This document shows positions 44,033-56,292 of a DNA stretch of 64,000 bases, piece after piece. Position numbers and translations under genes: made by a program. Under the pieces are notes generated by a model, which did no database searches, was not told the DNA's origin, and saw only the letters and a list, made by a program, of their open reading frames with translations. The stretch spans positions 3,137,799-3,201,798 of the forward strand of contig JAJEKV010000040.1 in the NCBI GenBank assembly GCA_021234155.1. The letters run 5' to 3'. Within the stretch, counting starts at the first letter, position 1. Each line of letters opens with the position of its first letter. The stretch comes from Isoetes taiwanensis. Taxonomy: Eukaryota; Streptophyta; Lycopodiopsida; Isoetales; Isoetaceae.

Positions 44033-45980
44033 GGTGCGGTAACTTGCTCCTAGGGTAATTTCGGCCATTCCGACGATTTGGCAGGTCTATCTACATTCCT
44101 GAGCATCCTGCCCGAACGACAAAACAAGGCGGTTTTACAAGGTCGACATCGATCACCAAGGTTTGACAAGTTCTCCTGACCGACCGAATCTTTTTGGACC
44201 TTCCCGGAAGAGGGGCCCCCGAATCCGAGGATCCAAATCCACGGATAGGGGAACCTGCCCCTGGAGGGTGGTCATTAGCGCAGGCAGCGCCCCGGGAGCG
44301 CCGCCGTGAAGGGTCGCCGAACTTTTTGATCCCCGGCCCGGGTCCCACTCCCCTCTTGTGAGGGATCCCCCGCAAGTCCCGCCCTCGCTGATTTGGGGAA
44401 GGTGCCAGCCTCTGCTGTCTCCGCAACCCGCCCCCCCGACCGCTCTAATGCTAACCCTTTGACCTAGACCTTCTCCTCGGCACCTCAAAAATTGGGCTGC
44501 AGGCTGGAGATGAATTAGGACTTACCGGTAAACCGGACTTTATTTTCGTCGTAATGCATTAATTGCGAATTTACTGGGTCGTCTTGCCAGTGCTCTCGAA
44601 TTTCTTACTTGCTACATCGGGGGAGGAGGAAAGGCCCAAACTCCGCCTCCGCCGCCTCTTGTTCACAGATTCTCCTATTGCCGCCACAAAGTCCTTATGC
44701 AATGTATCAGACTCTACTTCAAAACGTGAAAACCCTTTCTAGGAGCCTCGCAACCCACAGGTTTACGCCGAGGTCTTCCTTGTCGATTCGCCGACCTTGC
44801 GCCGTCTTGAAGTGGGGTTGGTACACGCCGTAGCTGACTCCTAAAATTCTCCCAGGCCGGGGTTGCCCCAATTTCTCTCCTGCCTTGGGACTATTACACC
44901 TCCGGCCCCATCATGATTCCATCACAATGGGACTCGTAATCACGACATTGCCCTCGGGATTCAAGTTCCGCGGGCTTAAGACCACCAACTCCAAGAAGCC
45001 AAAGTAGCTCACTTCCATCACACTCTGAGTCAATTGGCCTGATGCATGCTGGATACCGGCCGCGGGAGGGCGGAGTGTTTCCTTCTTTTTCGAAAACCGA
45101 ATCGCGGTAACTTGCTCCCTAGGGTAATTTCGGCCATTCCTGACGATTTGGGTGGTCTATTTGCCATTCCGAGCATGCCCTGCGTCTCGAACGACAAAAA
45201 CAAGGCGGTTTCTGGCAAGGCCTAATATCGATCACGCTTTGACAAGTTCTCCTAATCGATCTGGAATCTTTTGGACCTTTCCCAAGAGGGGCTCCCTCGG
45301 CAATCCGAGGATCCAATAACGGGCTTGATAGGGGAACCGCCCGGAGGGTGGTTAGCTGCGGTACCGGGAGCGCCGCCAGAAGGGTCTGCGGAACTTTTTT
45401 GGATCCCGGCCAAGTCCGGGTCTCCCCTCTTGTGAGGGATCCCCGCAAGGTCCCTCCTCCCTTGACTTTGGGAAGGGTGCCAGCAAGTTGCCCGCAATCC
45501 GCCGCCCCGACCGCTCTAATGCTAACCCTTTGACCTAGACCTTCTCCTAAAAAATTCAAAATTGGGCCGCAGCCGGAGATGAATTTAGGGATCCCGGGCA
45601 AAACCGAATTTATTTTCGCAAGTAATGCATTAATTCATGAATTTAATAATGTCTTGCCATCGCGTAAAGCGCCTCCCGACTTTCTACTTGCCACACGGGA
45701 GAGGAAAGGCCCAAACTCCGCCTCCGCCGGGCCTCTTGCTCAGATTTCTACCGGGCCGCTTCTGGCCAGTCCCAAGTGCACGATCAGGGACTCCTCAAAA
45801 CGTAAACCCTTTCTAGAGCCCGGCAACAAATTAATTGCCGCGGGAGGTCACATTCATATGGACTCTTGAAGTGAGTTATGTTGACGCCAGAGCGCTGACT
45901 TTAAAATCCTGAATATCTCTAAATTTCCTCTCCCCAATTCCCCGAACCTCGGTGAGAGACGCCGCTGAACCCTCAAGCCG
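44033..45980. repeat. G+C-rich ~0.85-kb sequence in two direct copies
   Basis: Copy 1 starts at the gap (44036, GCGGTAACTTGCTCC) and copy 2 at about 45104, so the spacing is ~1.07 kb. Shared blocks in order: GGTAATTTCGGCCATTCC, CAAGGCGGTTT, TTGTGAGGGATCCCC, GACCGCTCTAATGCTAACCC, TTTGACCTAGACCTTCTCCT, TAATGCATTAATT and AGGCCCAAACTCCGCCTCCG. Divergence is by indels. Open frames on either strand are not conserved between the copies, so they are not coding. Unknown family; possibly LTRs or a satellite collapsed at the gap. Confidence 0.8.
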
Positions 45981-47616
45981 CGGTCCAAAACCCTTAGCAA
46001 GAATTCATGAAGAGGTTTAAACCATATATGAAGTTGTATGTGATCATGCACTCCAGAGAATATGGCAAATCAAAGAAGCTCTTCTTGCAGCTTTGCATGG
46101 ATCAGAGGTCAGGCATGCCTTGTGTAGATTGTATGCGTAAGAGCAACCTCGGTGAGCCATATGTTTGCACCGCCAGTACAGCCATGATCAAGGATTGGCA
46201 AGCTTGATTTAGTATGAAAGTATGCAAGTGAAGCTCAATGGTGCACAAGTCCGGTTTATTAAAGTGGATAGATAAACAAGGATGGAGAGAAATCTAAGTG
46301 GATAGATAAAGAAGGATAGATAAAATACATAAGTAATCATTGCCAACTAGTGCTCCATTATTATCCCGCCCGTGATGTGTGGGTTTCATTGGAAGCAATA
46401 CCCCCAAGAATCATTGGCATCCGAAGTTGCCTCCTCCCCCATCCATTATTTCCATTTGATGCAATTCCCCAACTATCATTCTCACCGATTCCTTGTTATC
46501 CAGATCATTGTTACCAATAGCATCATGTTGATTTCCTCCCCCATCGATATTCACAGAAAGTTTCAATGATGTTCAATGCTTTAAAATCTCATCTAAAAGG
46601 GCCACCCGTGAGTTTATTCTATGCATTCTACCTAAAAGACTCCATCTCTATGCCGGTAATGGTTTGATTCCTTTTATATGTAGTTTACGAAGGAAGATGC
46701 AATGCATACTTATGCAGAGATGTTTTGCAGTACGCTTAACAAACCTGCTTCGCCGACGTTGGAGTTGTTAATCGCCAGGTAGTTCCTCCCCGTAATATAA
46801 AATGATCAAGATTTTTGACTAATGTGGCTTTGAAAATTAATGCCAAGGTAACTCACTTGGTACCCCCATAATGGCTCCCCTGCTCATTGAACCGGCGACT
46901 TACTTTCTAAACCGAGTGGAGGATATAATACATGTTATCGATGGAATTTCGTCGTGGTCTTCCAAAGGTCTCCGTGGAGCCAACTATATCTTTTGGAATG
47001 GATGTGTCACATGGAGCCCCATTCTCGCCAATTCACCATCAATTGCAATTGTAAGATTGAACCGCGGTGTGCACTTGACATTTCAAATTTCAATTCATTA
47101 CATTCCTATTTTAACTTGCGCGCAAGTTTCTACAGATTGGCCAACGATATCCCAGCTTTGTCGCGACGGTCAAAACACAATCAATTTAAAAATGTGAAAC
47201 TATGAATGCGCTTGTACTTAAGAACCTTCTCGGGGCATGATTGGCGTAAGTAACATAAATAACTTTTTCAATCTGATATTGGAAAGGATAATTAACTTTT
47301 TGTTTGTGGGTGTGGAATTGTTGAAAGGGTTTGCAGTGCCCAGCAAGTATCTAACAAAACAGCTTGCCTCCACAAAATTGTTGTATTCGTGTTCCTACCC
47401 CTTTATGGCTATGTATAGTTCTCTCCCAAATTTTCAAAGTTCAATTTTAATAAATTTTATTGTATTGTGGACTTCAGGGATGGTGTCAATAATCCCGCTT
47501 TGTAAGTGTTCTTAATGTAGGGTTGGCAAAGAATAATGAAGGTGTGCGATGTTGGTTTAAGAAATCGATTTTGAAATGTTTAATAAATTGATTTTTGCGT
47601 GAGATGTTTAAAGGGC
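45981..47616. other. No gene identified
   Basis: A 66-codon open stretch at 46007-46207 (MPCVDCMRKSNLGEPYVC) and others at 46871-47205 are not recognised. GGATAGATAAA-type short repeats near 46267-46322. Confidence 0.35.
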
Positions 47617-47712
47617 ACGCCGCTTAACACAAAGACGTTTATATAGACGCCGCTTAACGACTATGACAGACGCCGAAAGATAAAAATTTGACGACGCCGC
47701 TCAACGACGGCC
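47617..47712. repeat. Subterminal motif array, left cluster
   Basis: Contains ACGCCGCTTAAC, GACGCCGCTTAACGAC, GACGCCGAAAG and GACGCCGCTCAACGACGG, variants of the GCCGCTGAACGACG motif found densely at 53146-53576. Isolated variants also occur at 48250 and 48302. No CACTA terminus was found on this side. Confidence 0.5.
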
Positions 47713-48049
47713 TTTTTTATCACAAAATGCCGGAGGTTTTGGTTCAACGGAGGAACATCTTTTTCTCAAGAATTTTTGGCGCCGGATCATCCTTAAATGT
47801 CCTTTCCAAGCTTCAAGCAAGCATCCAAAGGTTTTTGGTCAATCAACTCTATTTTGAATTAGGCTTGTTGTTTGATAGCTTTTTAGGGCTTTGTTTTTTA
47901 GTTTGTTTTCAATCCATCCCATTTCTATCCCTCCGAAAGCGTTTTCTTCAACCATTTCATTTTATTAGTATGAATCGGATCCTCCTTCTTCCTTTTCCAA
48001 TGATCTTCCAATCAGGCATTTCCTTCTATCCTTCTTCCCAATCTTCTAT

Positions 48050-48235
48050 TCATTTTCTTCTTCTTCTTCTTCACCACTTTCTCATTCTATTCCTCCCTCT
48101 TTCTTTCCTATCTCCCTCCTCCTTCCTCTTCTTTCTTCTTCTTTTCTTTCTTCTTCTTCCTCCTCCCTCCTTCTTCTTCCCTTCTTCCTTCTCCTTCCCC
48201 TTCCCTCCCTTCTTCTTCCTCTTCTATTTTTTTTT
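48050..48235. repeat. Polypyrimidine tract
   Basis: Almost pure C/T for about 185 bp, mainly TTC/CTT/CCT units. The plus-strand open frame 47688-48386 that runs through it is a composition artefact. A T-run follows at 48433-48455. Confidence 0.9.
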
Positions 48236-48626
48236 CCATGGAAGAAGGATCGCCGCTGAAAGACTAGGCCCATTCTTCCTATTTTTATTACAAGAAGGGA
48301 CGCCGCTGGAAAGACGAGGCCCCTTTTTTATGTTCTTTTTTTTTTTTTCATTTTTTACATGTCAATATATAGTTCTTTTTAATTAACAATGTAAATAGTT
48401 TTAATGTCAATGATCTTTTTCAATGAATCGCCTTTTTTTTTTTTTTTTTTTTTTTATTTCTTTATTTATGTAAGTTTTCTAATTATTGAATGCCTTTATT
48501 TTTTTGCATGTACACTAATAACAAAATGCGCCCAGCTTTGGAAATCGATTTTCATACCGAAGACATTCTAGGTAAGAATTTGAGTTTGAGTAGGAGAATA
48601 AAATTTTAATGTTTTATTTAGGTTAA

Positions 48627-48970
48627 AAAAAAACTTGGGGAGACTTGGACAGGGCATGGTCCATCCACCTTTGAGTGGAGAAGACTAGGTGTTCCGTCCA
48701 AGCTCACCGCTTACTCTTGTAATTTTATTGATTAATGTATTTAGTTTAGAAAAAATTGGGGAGACTTGGACAGGCATGGTCGGCCCACTTTTGGAGTGGA
48801 GAAGACTGGGTGTTCCCGGTCCAAGCTCACCGCTTACTCTTGTAATTTTATTGATTAATGTATTTAGTTTAGAAAAATTTGGGGAGACTTGGACAGGGGC
48901 ATGGTCGGTTCACTTTGAGTGGAGAAGACTAGGTGTTCCGGGTCCAAGCTCACCGCCTACTTTGTTTATT
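48627..48970. repeat. Tandem repeat, ~120-bp unit x3
   Basis: Each unit has TTGGGGAGACTTGGACAGG, GCATGGTC, GAGTGGAGAAGACT(A/G)GGTGTTCC, CCAAGCTCACCGC and TTGTAATTTTATTGATTAAT. Copies start at about 48635, 48755 and 48877. Not coding. Confidence 0.95.
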
Positions 48971-50300
48971 TTTTTTTAATATATCAATAAATAGAAATCT
49001 TACGGATTGGACAAGGGCAGGTTTTTGAAAAATTGTATTATTGATTTTCGGGTTTCTAGTTAAGAATGTTGTTTTTTAAAGATGTTAGATGTCAAAGAAA
49101 CACCATGTGGAGTGGTTAAGAGCAAGAAAAAATTTAAATAGTTGGTTTTAAAAAAAAAAAATTAAAAGGGAAACTAACTCTTAAGAAAGTAGGTAAAGAT
49201 TCATAATGAAGGTTTGAAAAAAAAGTCACAAAGCAAGATTAATGAATCTAAATTGGTTTGTAGGTATGGCCCCGAATCGTGAAGACATTGAATGATTAGT
49301 GAGATTAGACGATGGTCATAAATGAGATATGTGCAACGAAAAGTCCCGAATGGAGATGCAAACGGGTCAACGTGGTTCCACCATTTTGTCGGATTATGTG
49401 AAAAGGAAGTGCCAATTTGAGTTAGCACAAAATGGCCGTGTCAAGAAGAAATGTTGACTCTCTCCTTGACACACATGTAAAGCCAATGATTGGAAACCCC
49501 ATGGATGAATCAAGACATGTTTGAAGCATTCAAAGTGCAGCTTAAAAGTCCCAATGCCGAAGGCTCGTGGTCAAGGAATGGGTAGCTTCATGGAATTCCT
49601 CAAAGAAGCTTAATGCTTGATCACAAGAACATCATGCGATGATCTCAATGCACGCCGGGCTTGAGGTAATTAAAAATGCTTTGCATCGGGGAAGCTCTAG
49701 TGGAGCAGGCCTAGCAAGCCCCACTTTTTTTTTGGAGAATCACATGAACACATCAATCTTTGTTGATCCCATGCCCGGTAGAGGCCGTGGGATGTGATAC
49801 AATTTATTGAGGGAGAAACCAACACATCGCATCGACAAATCAAAATCAACTAACACAACACTTCCAAGATGATGAGCTATACAGCTGGATGGGTTTTCAA
49901 GGGCAAAGATAGGGCGTAGACGCATGAGATGGCTCAAAGATACACACGCTCAAGAGCCCGATCCCGCTTTGGCTACATCCATTGGACTTGCATATGAAGT
50001 TGCTAGCTCTAGTGGGGATACCATAGGGCCAATGGTGATTCTACACCTTTCATGAATGGAGAGACACTTGCACACCCTTGTTTGACTATTTACCCAATAA
50101 CTTGTCACGCTTTTAGAAGATGGTCAAATGCAATTGCTAGAGCCAAGAAGAACCGACAAACACATAGGCTGAACTTAGGAGCAAAATGCGAAGTTGTATA
50201 TCAAGATGTTCCGTAGATAGCTCTTGCCCCAGCGTAAGTCGCTGAGATCCACAAAGGCCACTTCACTCACACAAAAAGCTTAATTGCAAGAGAGTCAAAT
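48971..50300. other. Interior of probable CACTA element, no intact ORF
   Basis: Only broken frames. Around 50110-50180 the plus strand reads FRRWSNAIARAKKNRQTHRL NLG, faintly like the basic/His region of En/Spm-type second proteins (Ptta/TNPA). That resemblance is weak and I do not rely on it. Confidence 0.25.
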
Positions 50301-50311
50301 TACATTTTGAT

Positions 50312-50754
50312 GATGAGTACCAAAATGTGTGGGTGGGCATTGGTGATTGGGACAATGCAATTCATTTTTACGCTAAAGAGCCGCCGCCCCTTGTTGAAGT
50401 GTTCAGTACTTACTTTCTGGATGGACAAGCAAAATATCCATGGTTAGAGGAAACTGGGTTTGAGAAATCAAAGGATGATGATCGTGTATGGGGACACAAA
50501 TTCATGATGTCTATGCATTGGGATATATTTATGAGATGCTTCGATTTCGTGTGCTTGCGCTATCTAATGGAGGGTTTAATAATAACAACAATGCCCAATG
50601 GATTAATCCAACCCATATGTACCAACGACGCCTTGACAAGCTGGAGGAGCAAAACAAGAATGATGTGCCTACGGAAGACGATTCTCATCACGCACCCAAA
50701 GCTCAAGTTGTTGAAGCCTTACAAAGTGTTGGAATATCTTCACCATGGTTGTGA
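50312..50754 (+). pseudogene. Decayed ORF inside the probable CACTA element, unidentified
   Basis: One frame reads DDEYQNVWVGIGDWDNAIHF, then PPLVEVFSTYFLDG and PWLEETGFEKSKDDD. From about 50488 a second frame reads YALGYIYEMLRFRVLALS, MYQRRLDKLEEQNKNDVP and VVEALQSVGISSPWL to a stop at 50754. A single frame change would join them into a ~145-codon C-terminal region. I do not recognise the domain. Its place between the two motif clusters suggests an element-encoded protein. Confidence 0.4.
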
Positions 50755-52750
50755 GACAAAGACGACACATGAAGTGCATGGATGCCTTTGAGATGTCAAA
50801 ATTGTTGTTGTCACAACTCAAATAATGAATACAATATTGTATATCTTGCCATGTTTAAGAGTATTAAATTTTTTAATTGTCTAATAACCAAATATATAAA
50901 GACACTTTTAATTATTCAAATCCCAATGTTTTGTAATGAACTTCCCATGTTGCTAACATTTGTTATGCTTCCTACTATGTTATTCATCGCACTCCATATA
51001 AATAACTTGTAAGTTTTTTTACATGTCCAAAGAACCATGGATGCTGCACGATGGCATATCTATTGTTCACAACTTTTACTTCGCGGGCTTGGTAGCCTTT
51101 ACGGATGTACTCTAAACCCAAAAAGGCCTTTAAGAGGCGGTTGGTCGCTCGGGCTTAGTTTCACCACCGCCACCTCCACCATTGTGTGGATTTGGTATGG
51201 ATTTTTTCTAGGATAAAATGTTAACCATTTATTTTAACGCTTTAATGTTTTAAATGTGAAGGTAAATGCGTTGCGCCCTTCTTTTCCTATGCATACCGTT
51301 CATCGCCGTGGTTATGTATGATCTTCTTCATCACCACCGGCCGGAAGAGATCTTAAAAGGACTCCTCGCATCCAAAGAGAAGACGAAGAGCAGGAACCCG
51401 AAGATATCAACGCAGGCGATAACCGGCGATAGGTGGAATGCCTTGCATTCCGGATGTCGCCCGCAGAATGGAGATTGCTACCAGCCGTGTCAATAAAGTA
51501 GGCGAGGCCCCGGGCGCCTATGACCTCCACGCCATAGCTCATACACTCCTTCGTAATTCAATCTGGGGTCGCTCCCTCGAAAGCACGCAGGAGAATGAAC
51601 CTCCCACGGCGGAGCTTTAACCGCCGCCCACGCTTGAGTGGACTGCAATCCTCTCCCTTTCCCTAAAGGCAGCGATCGCACCACCCGCATCACCCTCCAC
51701 GGAAGGCATCTCTCTTCAATATGAGTGAGTTCATCTGAATTATGCCCTTTTTGTTCACTAACACATATTCATATGTTAGTCGTATGTTGAGTGTAGTAGC
51801 AAGAAGGTGCCACAAAGCCACGCAGATGTGATGCACAATTTTGGAAGATGGCTAATAATGTCACAAATAGCTTTGCCATAACGCCCACAAGGGTGAAATG
51901 GAACCCCGGAGCCTATGATGAGGAAAAAGAGAGGATCAGAGATTTAGAAGGTAATATCCCTTGTGCCAAGTCGAGAGATTCATGGAGGGAGCTTTGTTCA
52001 AAGCAGTGGTAAACATGTTAAATCCACTGTGGTATTAGTCTTTCGCTCTTCATTATAACCTCATTGTACTCATTTTATTTATATTTTGCGAGGTAATCGC
52101 ATATGCTACCGAAAAGCTCTGCCAAAGCTAGGTGAGTCCCGGGATAGGGGAGGGGCGGGTACACTTATCCGTTTGACTAATGAGGCATTTCAAGTACATC
52201 ATCCTCCCATGAGTCGACATAATTAGATGATGCCATGTGGACTAAGTCCCTTGTATTGCATTGTAGTGTTTTAAGGCCAACATATTATCAAAGAAAGGGA
52301 AGCTAGAACAAAGGCAGCCACCGGACGCTGCAGGTAACGACGGCAAGTGGCGCCATAGTGCCAATAAGACTGGTCTGGCTTGGTGGCTTTCCTCGATAAG
52401 TTTTTGTAAGTATATAAATTTGGTTTTATAATGTAGGTTCTCTCGGCCAGAACACTAACATTAGTTTGGTGCTCATTCTCACTAGGGCGCCATTTGCCGG
52501 TCGCCTCGCCGCTAAAGATGAACGCCAAAGGGGGCCTTCAAACAAGGCAACATACATCAACGCCATCACCGCTAAAGCGGAAAGGGGATGAAGTGTGTAT
52601 CATTCATTAGATAATTATTTGTGACTACAATGAACTAATTGTTACGGCTACAATATAATGCGTAAAATGAAGACGAAGCCAATGAAGAAGAAGAAGAAGA
52701 GAGCAATAACTAAAGACTTAATATATTTTGTAATGTGCAAATTACATTGT
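50755..52750. other. No gene identified
   Basis: Open stretches at 51266-51620 (plus) and 51312-51693 (minus) overlap each other and have no motif. Stray GCCGCT-type motifs near 52510-52580. Confidence 0.35.
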
Positions 52751-52759
52751 GAAATATAT

Positions 52760-53145
52760 TAATTGAATTCAATTTAAATTTTTATGCTTTTGTTCTTATT
52801 ATTTGTGATTTTTTTTGTTATGTTAATTTTATGCTCGATTCTATTTTTTTATTCTTAGATTTATTAAACATTTAATTACATATTAAACAATAATGCTTAT
52901 CTACCATTAATATAATTTAATCAATATTTGTTTTATTTTTCGAATTTTTAAATTTTAAATATTTATTCTCGATTTATTTTGTTCATATTTAATATTTATT
53001 AATACTATTAATATTATTGATAATATTAATATTAATAAATATTACTAAATATTTGTTTATATTAAATATTTGTTAATTTTGCATATGAATATTAATCGTC
53101 TGCTAAATCATATTGAATAATATTAAATAAATATTTTTTTATCAG
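52760..53145. other. Extremely A+T-rich tract
   Basis: About 385 bp of near-pure A/T, with interlocking palindromes of the AATATTAATATT type near 53005-53045. No gene. It sits immediately inside the subterminal motif array. Confidence 0.8.
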
Positions 53146-53576
53146 CCTTTAATCGTCTTGAACGACGTCGTCGCTTACCGCCGCCAGAAATTGCCGCTGG
53201 AACGACGCTATCCGGGGCGCCAGCCGCCGAAAAACACGCCAGACAGGACAAAATGGAACGCCGCTGAACGACGCTTCACACGCTGCCGGGCCACGCCAAC
53301 GCTAGGCAACGCCAAAACATGATGACGGTAATTTTGCCGTTGAACGACGCTGTTAAATATCGCCAACGCCGCTGAACGACGACGCTGAACGACGCCATGC
53401 TTCGTTGGCAGACGCCGCAAGCAGACAAGGAGGCTGACGTGATAAATCAGCGATATCGACAAGCCCGACGTGGCCGAATAGACGTTGCTTATCGGGACGT
53501 TATGACAATATCATCGACGTGTAACGACGCCTAGACGCCGCATAGACGCCGTATCAGGCTTTAGTTTTGTAGTGAT
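53146..53576. mobile_element. Right end of a CACTA element with dense subterminal motif array
   Basis: Ends CTTTAGTTTTGTAGTG at 53576, so the inverse begins CACTACAAAACTAAAG, a CACTA terminus. The ~430 bp inside carry ten or more copies of a motif near GCCGCTGAACGACGC, including GCCGCTGGAACGACGC, GCCGCTGAACGACGC, GCCGTTGAACGACGC and a back-to-back pair GCCGCTGAACGACGACGCTG. Such subterminal arrays bind the element's own regulatory protein (TNPA in En/Spm). The partner terminus is missing; 47617 may mark the other side. Confidence 0.7.
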
Positions 53577-55630
53577 GTTAGAAACGTAAGTATTCCATAA
53601 AGTTAGATACAATAATTATGGCCATCGTGACTAGACAGTAGATTATAATGGAAATTGAGGAAGATGGATCGCTACGACTAGATGGTAAGGTTCAAGATAC
53701 ATAATTCACTTCTATCGAGATCTAAAGATAAAGACTGTAAACCTTTCCAATGGAAAATATATAAAGCCCCCAATAGAATGGGTTATATGACCCAAAACTT
53801 GTGCCAACAATGGAATGCCGCTTGGACCATAAACCTTATCAAAACTCTGCTAAATAATCAACAATCCCGAGAAAACCCAGTTTTTCAAAGGTTGCAAAAT
53901 TCTAAAAAGCACTACTTTTCAAAAGTTGAGTCCAGTGGTTTTGGGTTGCAAAAAGTTTAAGATAACGTAAGGAAAGGAGGGGTAAATAAATAGCACCTTT
54001 TATATGGGAAGCCACTCTTTGTAGTTCAAATTTTGTTACTAATATTACTCAAGAGCTTGAGCACATTGTAATCAGATGGTTAACATGGGAGAAGCCATAT
54101 TCATCGACTTCATTTTCAAATTTGCAACCATCGGCTTAGAAACAAATGAAATGATGATCGCTTGCTTCTCTTCCATGCTGGGTTTTAGCACTGGTAGGGC
54201 GCCCAGAATTGGTATCATCAGTTCTAACATCAACCTTGCGACGCTTTTCAGGTACGAAGCCTTTGCTCTTTTCTATGACAATCCTGTGCCGGGCCTCTCC
54301 TGGAACGCTTTTGAGTGTGGTCTATCGGGCATTAGTCTAGTCTACTTGAATGGTCTCCTCCTTGCGGGCATCTTTTTGTTTCCCTATCAGCGACAAGCTC
54401 AACTCCCAAAGATCAAGCCTCTTCCCCTCACATTCCCTATAATCAGACTAAAATGCGGATCCTTAATATAACAATATACAAACCTAGCGATACCATTCTT
54501 AGCATTATAAACAAAAGCAAGCGCATGTTATTTGACACAATTAACTTCTACATTCTTTGCATCTAATATGAATCACCATGATATATAAAATATTTCCATG
54601 TCCCTTATCGATAATGAAAAATGCGGTATGCCGATGAGATGAGACATCTTGTGATGTTTGTTCTGAGGTCTTGTAGGCTACCGATAAGATGACCACCAAT
54701 GTTAAAGAAATGTTCCCGGCACTTTTCTTTATCCAAGACACTAAGCACGCATGTCTCACGGAAAGAACACCGGATTTCCACCATAAGTATTGAAATGTAG
54801 GCGTTATGCATAAGGACCGGTTGTTTGAGAGTGGGTGATCTGTTTGCTAGAGGAAGCCATTCCCTATACCCTATAAAAGCACCACGAGGAGATCATTGCG
54901 GATATACAAGGCCACACTTTGATATCTTGAGAAAGAGCCATGTTATTGGCAGCTTTGGAAAAAAGAAGAAAAAGGAACCTTTACCATTGTGACAATATCA
55001 CGAATGACACCACGGCTGTTTTCTCGGCCGCCAAAACCAAATCACGCACTTCATCGAAGAATGCATAGACCTCCGACTTTCTAATAATAACATATCAGAG
55101 GTAGATAACTCTTTGTATTACCTTGGTCAAATAACAAAAAAAAATATGCTCCATTTCCAAAATCAATCTTATTTTTTTTCCTTCTCACAAGAACTGTGCC
55201 CATATCCGATAACTCTGGCGTTCGGTACATATTAGGTCTGCCAACGATAGCCTGGGATAATTCTTGCATTTTCTTTCAAAGAGATGTTAAACTCAGAGTA
55301 CAAGACTTGCTTATGTGGAAATCTGACAAGACAACAACCGAATGCGATTCATTATTAAAACAAGATCTAATACATTTAAGAAAATGTGGCAGCAAAACCA
55401 CATTTCTACTTGATGCAAAACCAAGTTGTTTTGCAAAGATCCATACCTGCTTTAGCTCATGTAACCTTCTAACCAGGCCAAAGAAAGCATTTTTTGAGCG
55501 AAGATATGTTCTTATTCTTCATCGGATTGGCTTGTGATCCTTGCCTTACAAGTTATCGGTTGGCTTCAAGAAATAAGACGATGGAGTTCTTTACCGGTGG
55601 CCGACAGTTCTGAAATAGGAGGTTTTAGCA
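53577..55630. other. No gene firmly identified
   Basis: Two minus-strand stretches look protein-like. About 54970-55085 reads IIRKSEVYAFFDEVRDLVL and AAEKTAVVSFVILSQW. About 54605-54830 reads VLSVLDKEKCREHFFNIGG and HLIGSLQDLRTNITRC. They could be exons of one decayed gene. On the plus strand, 54076-54471 and 55196-55537 are open but unrecognised. Confidence 0.3.
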
Positions 55631-55637
55631 GTCCTGA

Positions 55638-55719
55638 GCATATCCTAGGGATATTCTAGCATATACCTAGGATATGCCAAAAACTCCCATAAACAAGGGG
55701 GTTTGCCCCTAGGGGGCAA
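55638..55719. repeat. Double-hairpin repeat, copy B
   Basis: Inverse of copy A at 26334-26420. GCATATCCTAGG...CCTAGGATATGC (55638-55677) is followed by TTGCCCCTAGGGGGCAA (55703-55719). The hairpins and the AAACAAGGG spacer are conserved. Confidence 0.8.
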
Positions 55720-56292
55720 CTTAAAATCTCGGTTCTAAAATTTAGTTTTTTGGCCAAATGGTATGTTACTAGCGTTACTAACGGAAAGGGAGACACCCAC
55801 CCCAAAACATTTTATGTAATTAGAACTAGTAAAACAAGTGGCCCAGCATTGCGAGGGCTAATGTTGGGAATGTGTTAATGACCTCCTCTCAATTTAGTGC
55901 ACATACTAACAAAAATGTTGAGAACTAAGAAATTGTGTGTTGGGTTTAGTTTTGATCATCCTTTTCTAATGTGTTCAACATGGGAGAGTTGTTGTTTCAT
56001 AAAGTTTGCACATTAGTAGTTTGGAACTTTCGATTATGGTATTGTATTGTATAAAAATGGTATATTTGAGGTAGTTTGAAAGTTTGAGCAGTTTCTTTTG
56101 TTCAAGTGGTCTTGTTTCTATTTTAAAATTGTTTTTGGATGGCTTTGTTTCAATGGTTCAAAAATGAGAAGGCTTTGAGATGCTAAGTTCTTAGTGCATG
56201 GATAAGACTGCATGGTGCTTTCTATTTTTTGTATGAAACGTTTTTTGATGGCGACCATGGTAGCTGGCATGGGGATTTAGGTGCAAAGAAGG

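Noticed and set aside
44091-45601. Several 80-160 codon minus-strand frames in the G+C-rich block
   Set aside because: The frame is not maintained between the two repeat copies. G+C-rich DNA lacks stops by chance.
47688-48386. 232-codon plus-strand open frame
   Set aside because: Most of it is the polypyrimidine tract, read as a run of Phe/Leu/Ser/Pro. Composition artefact.
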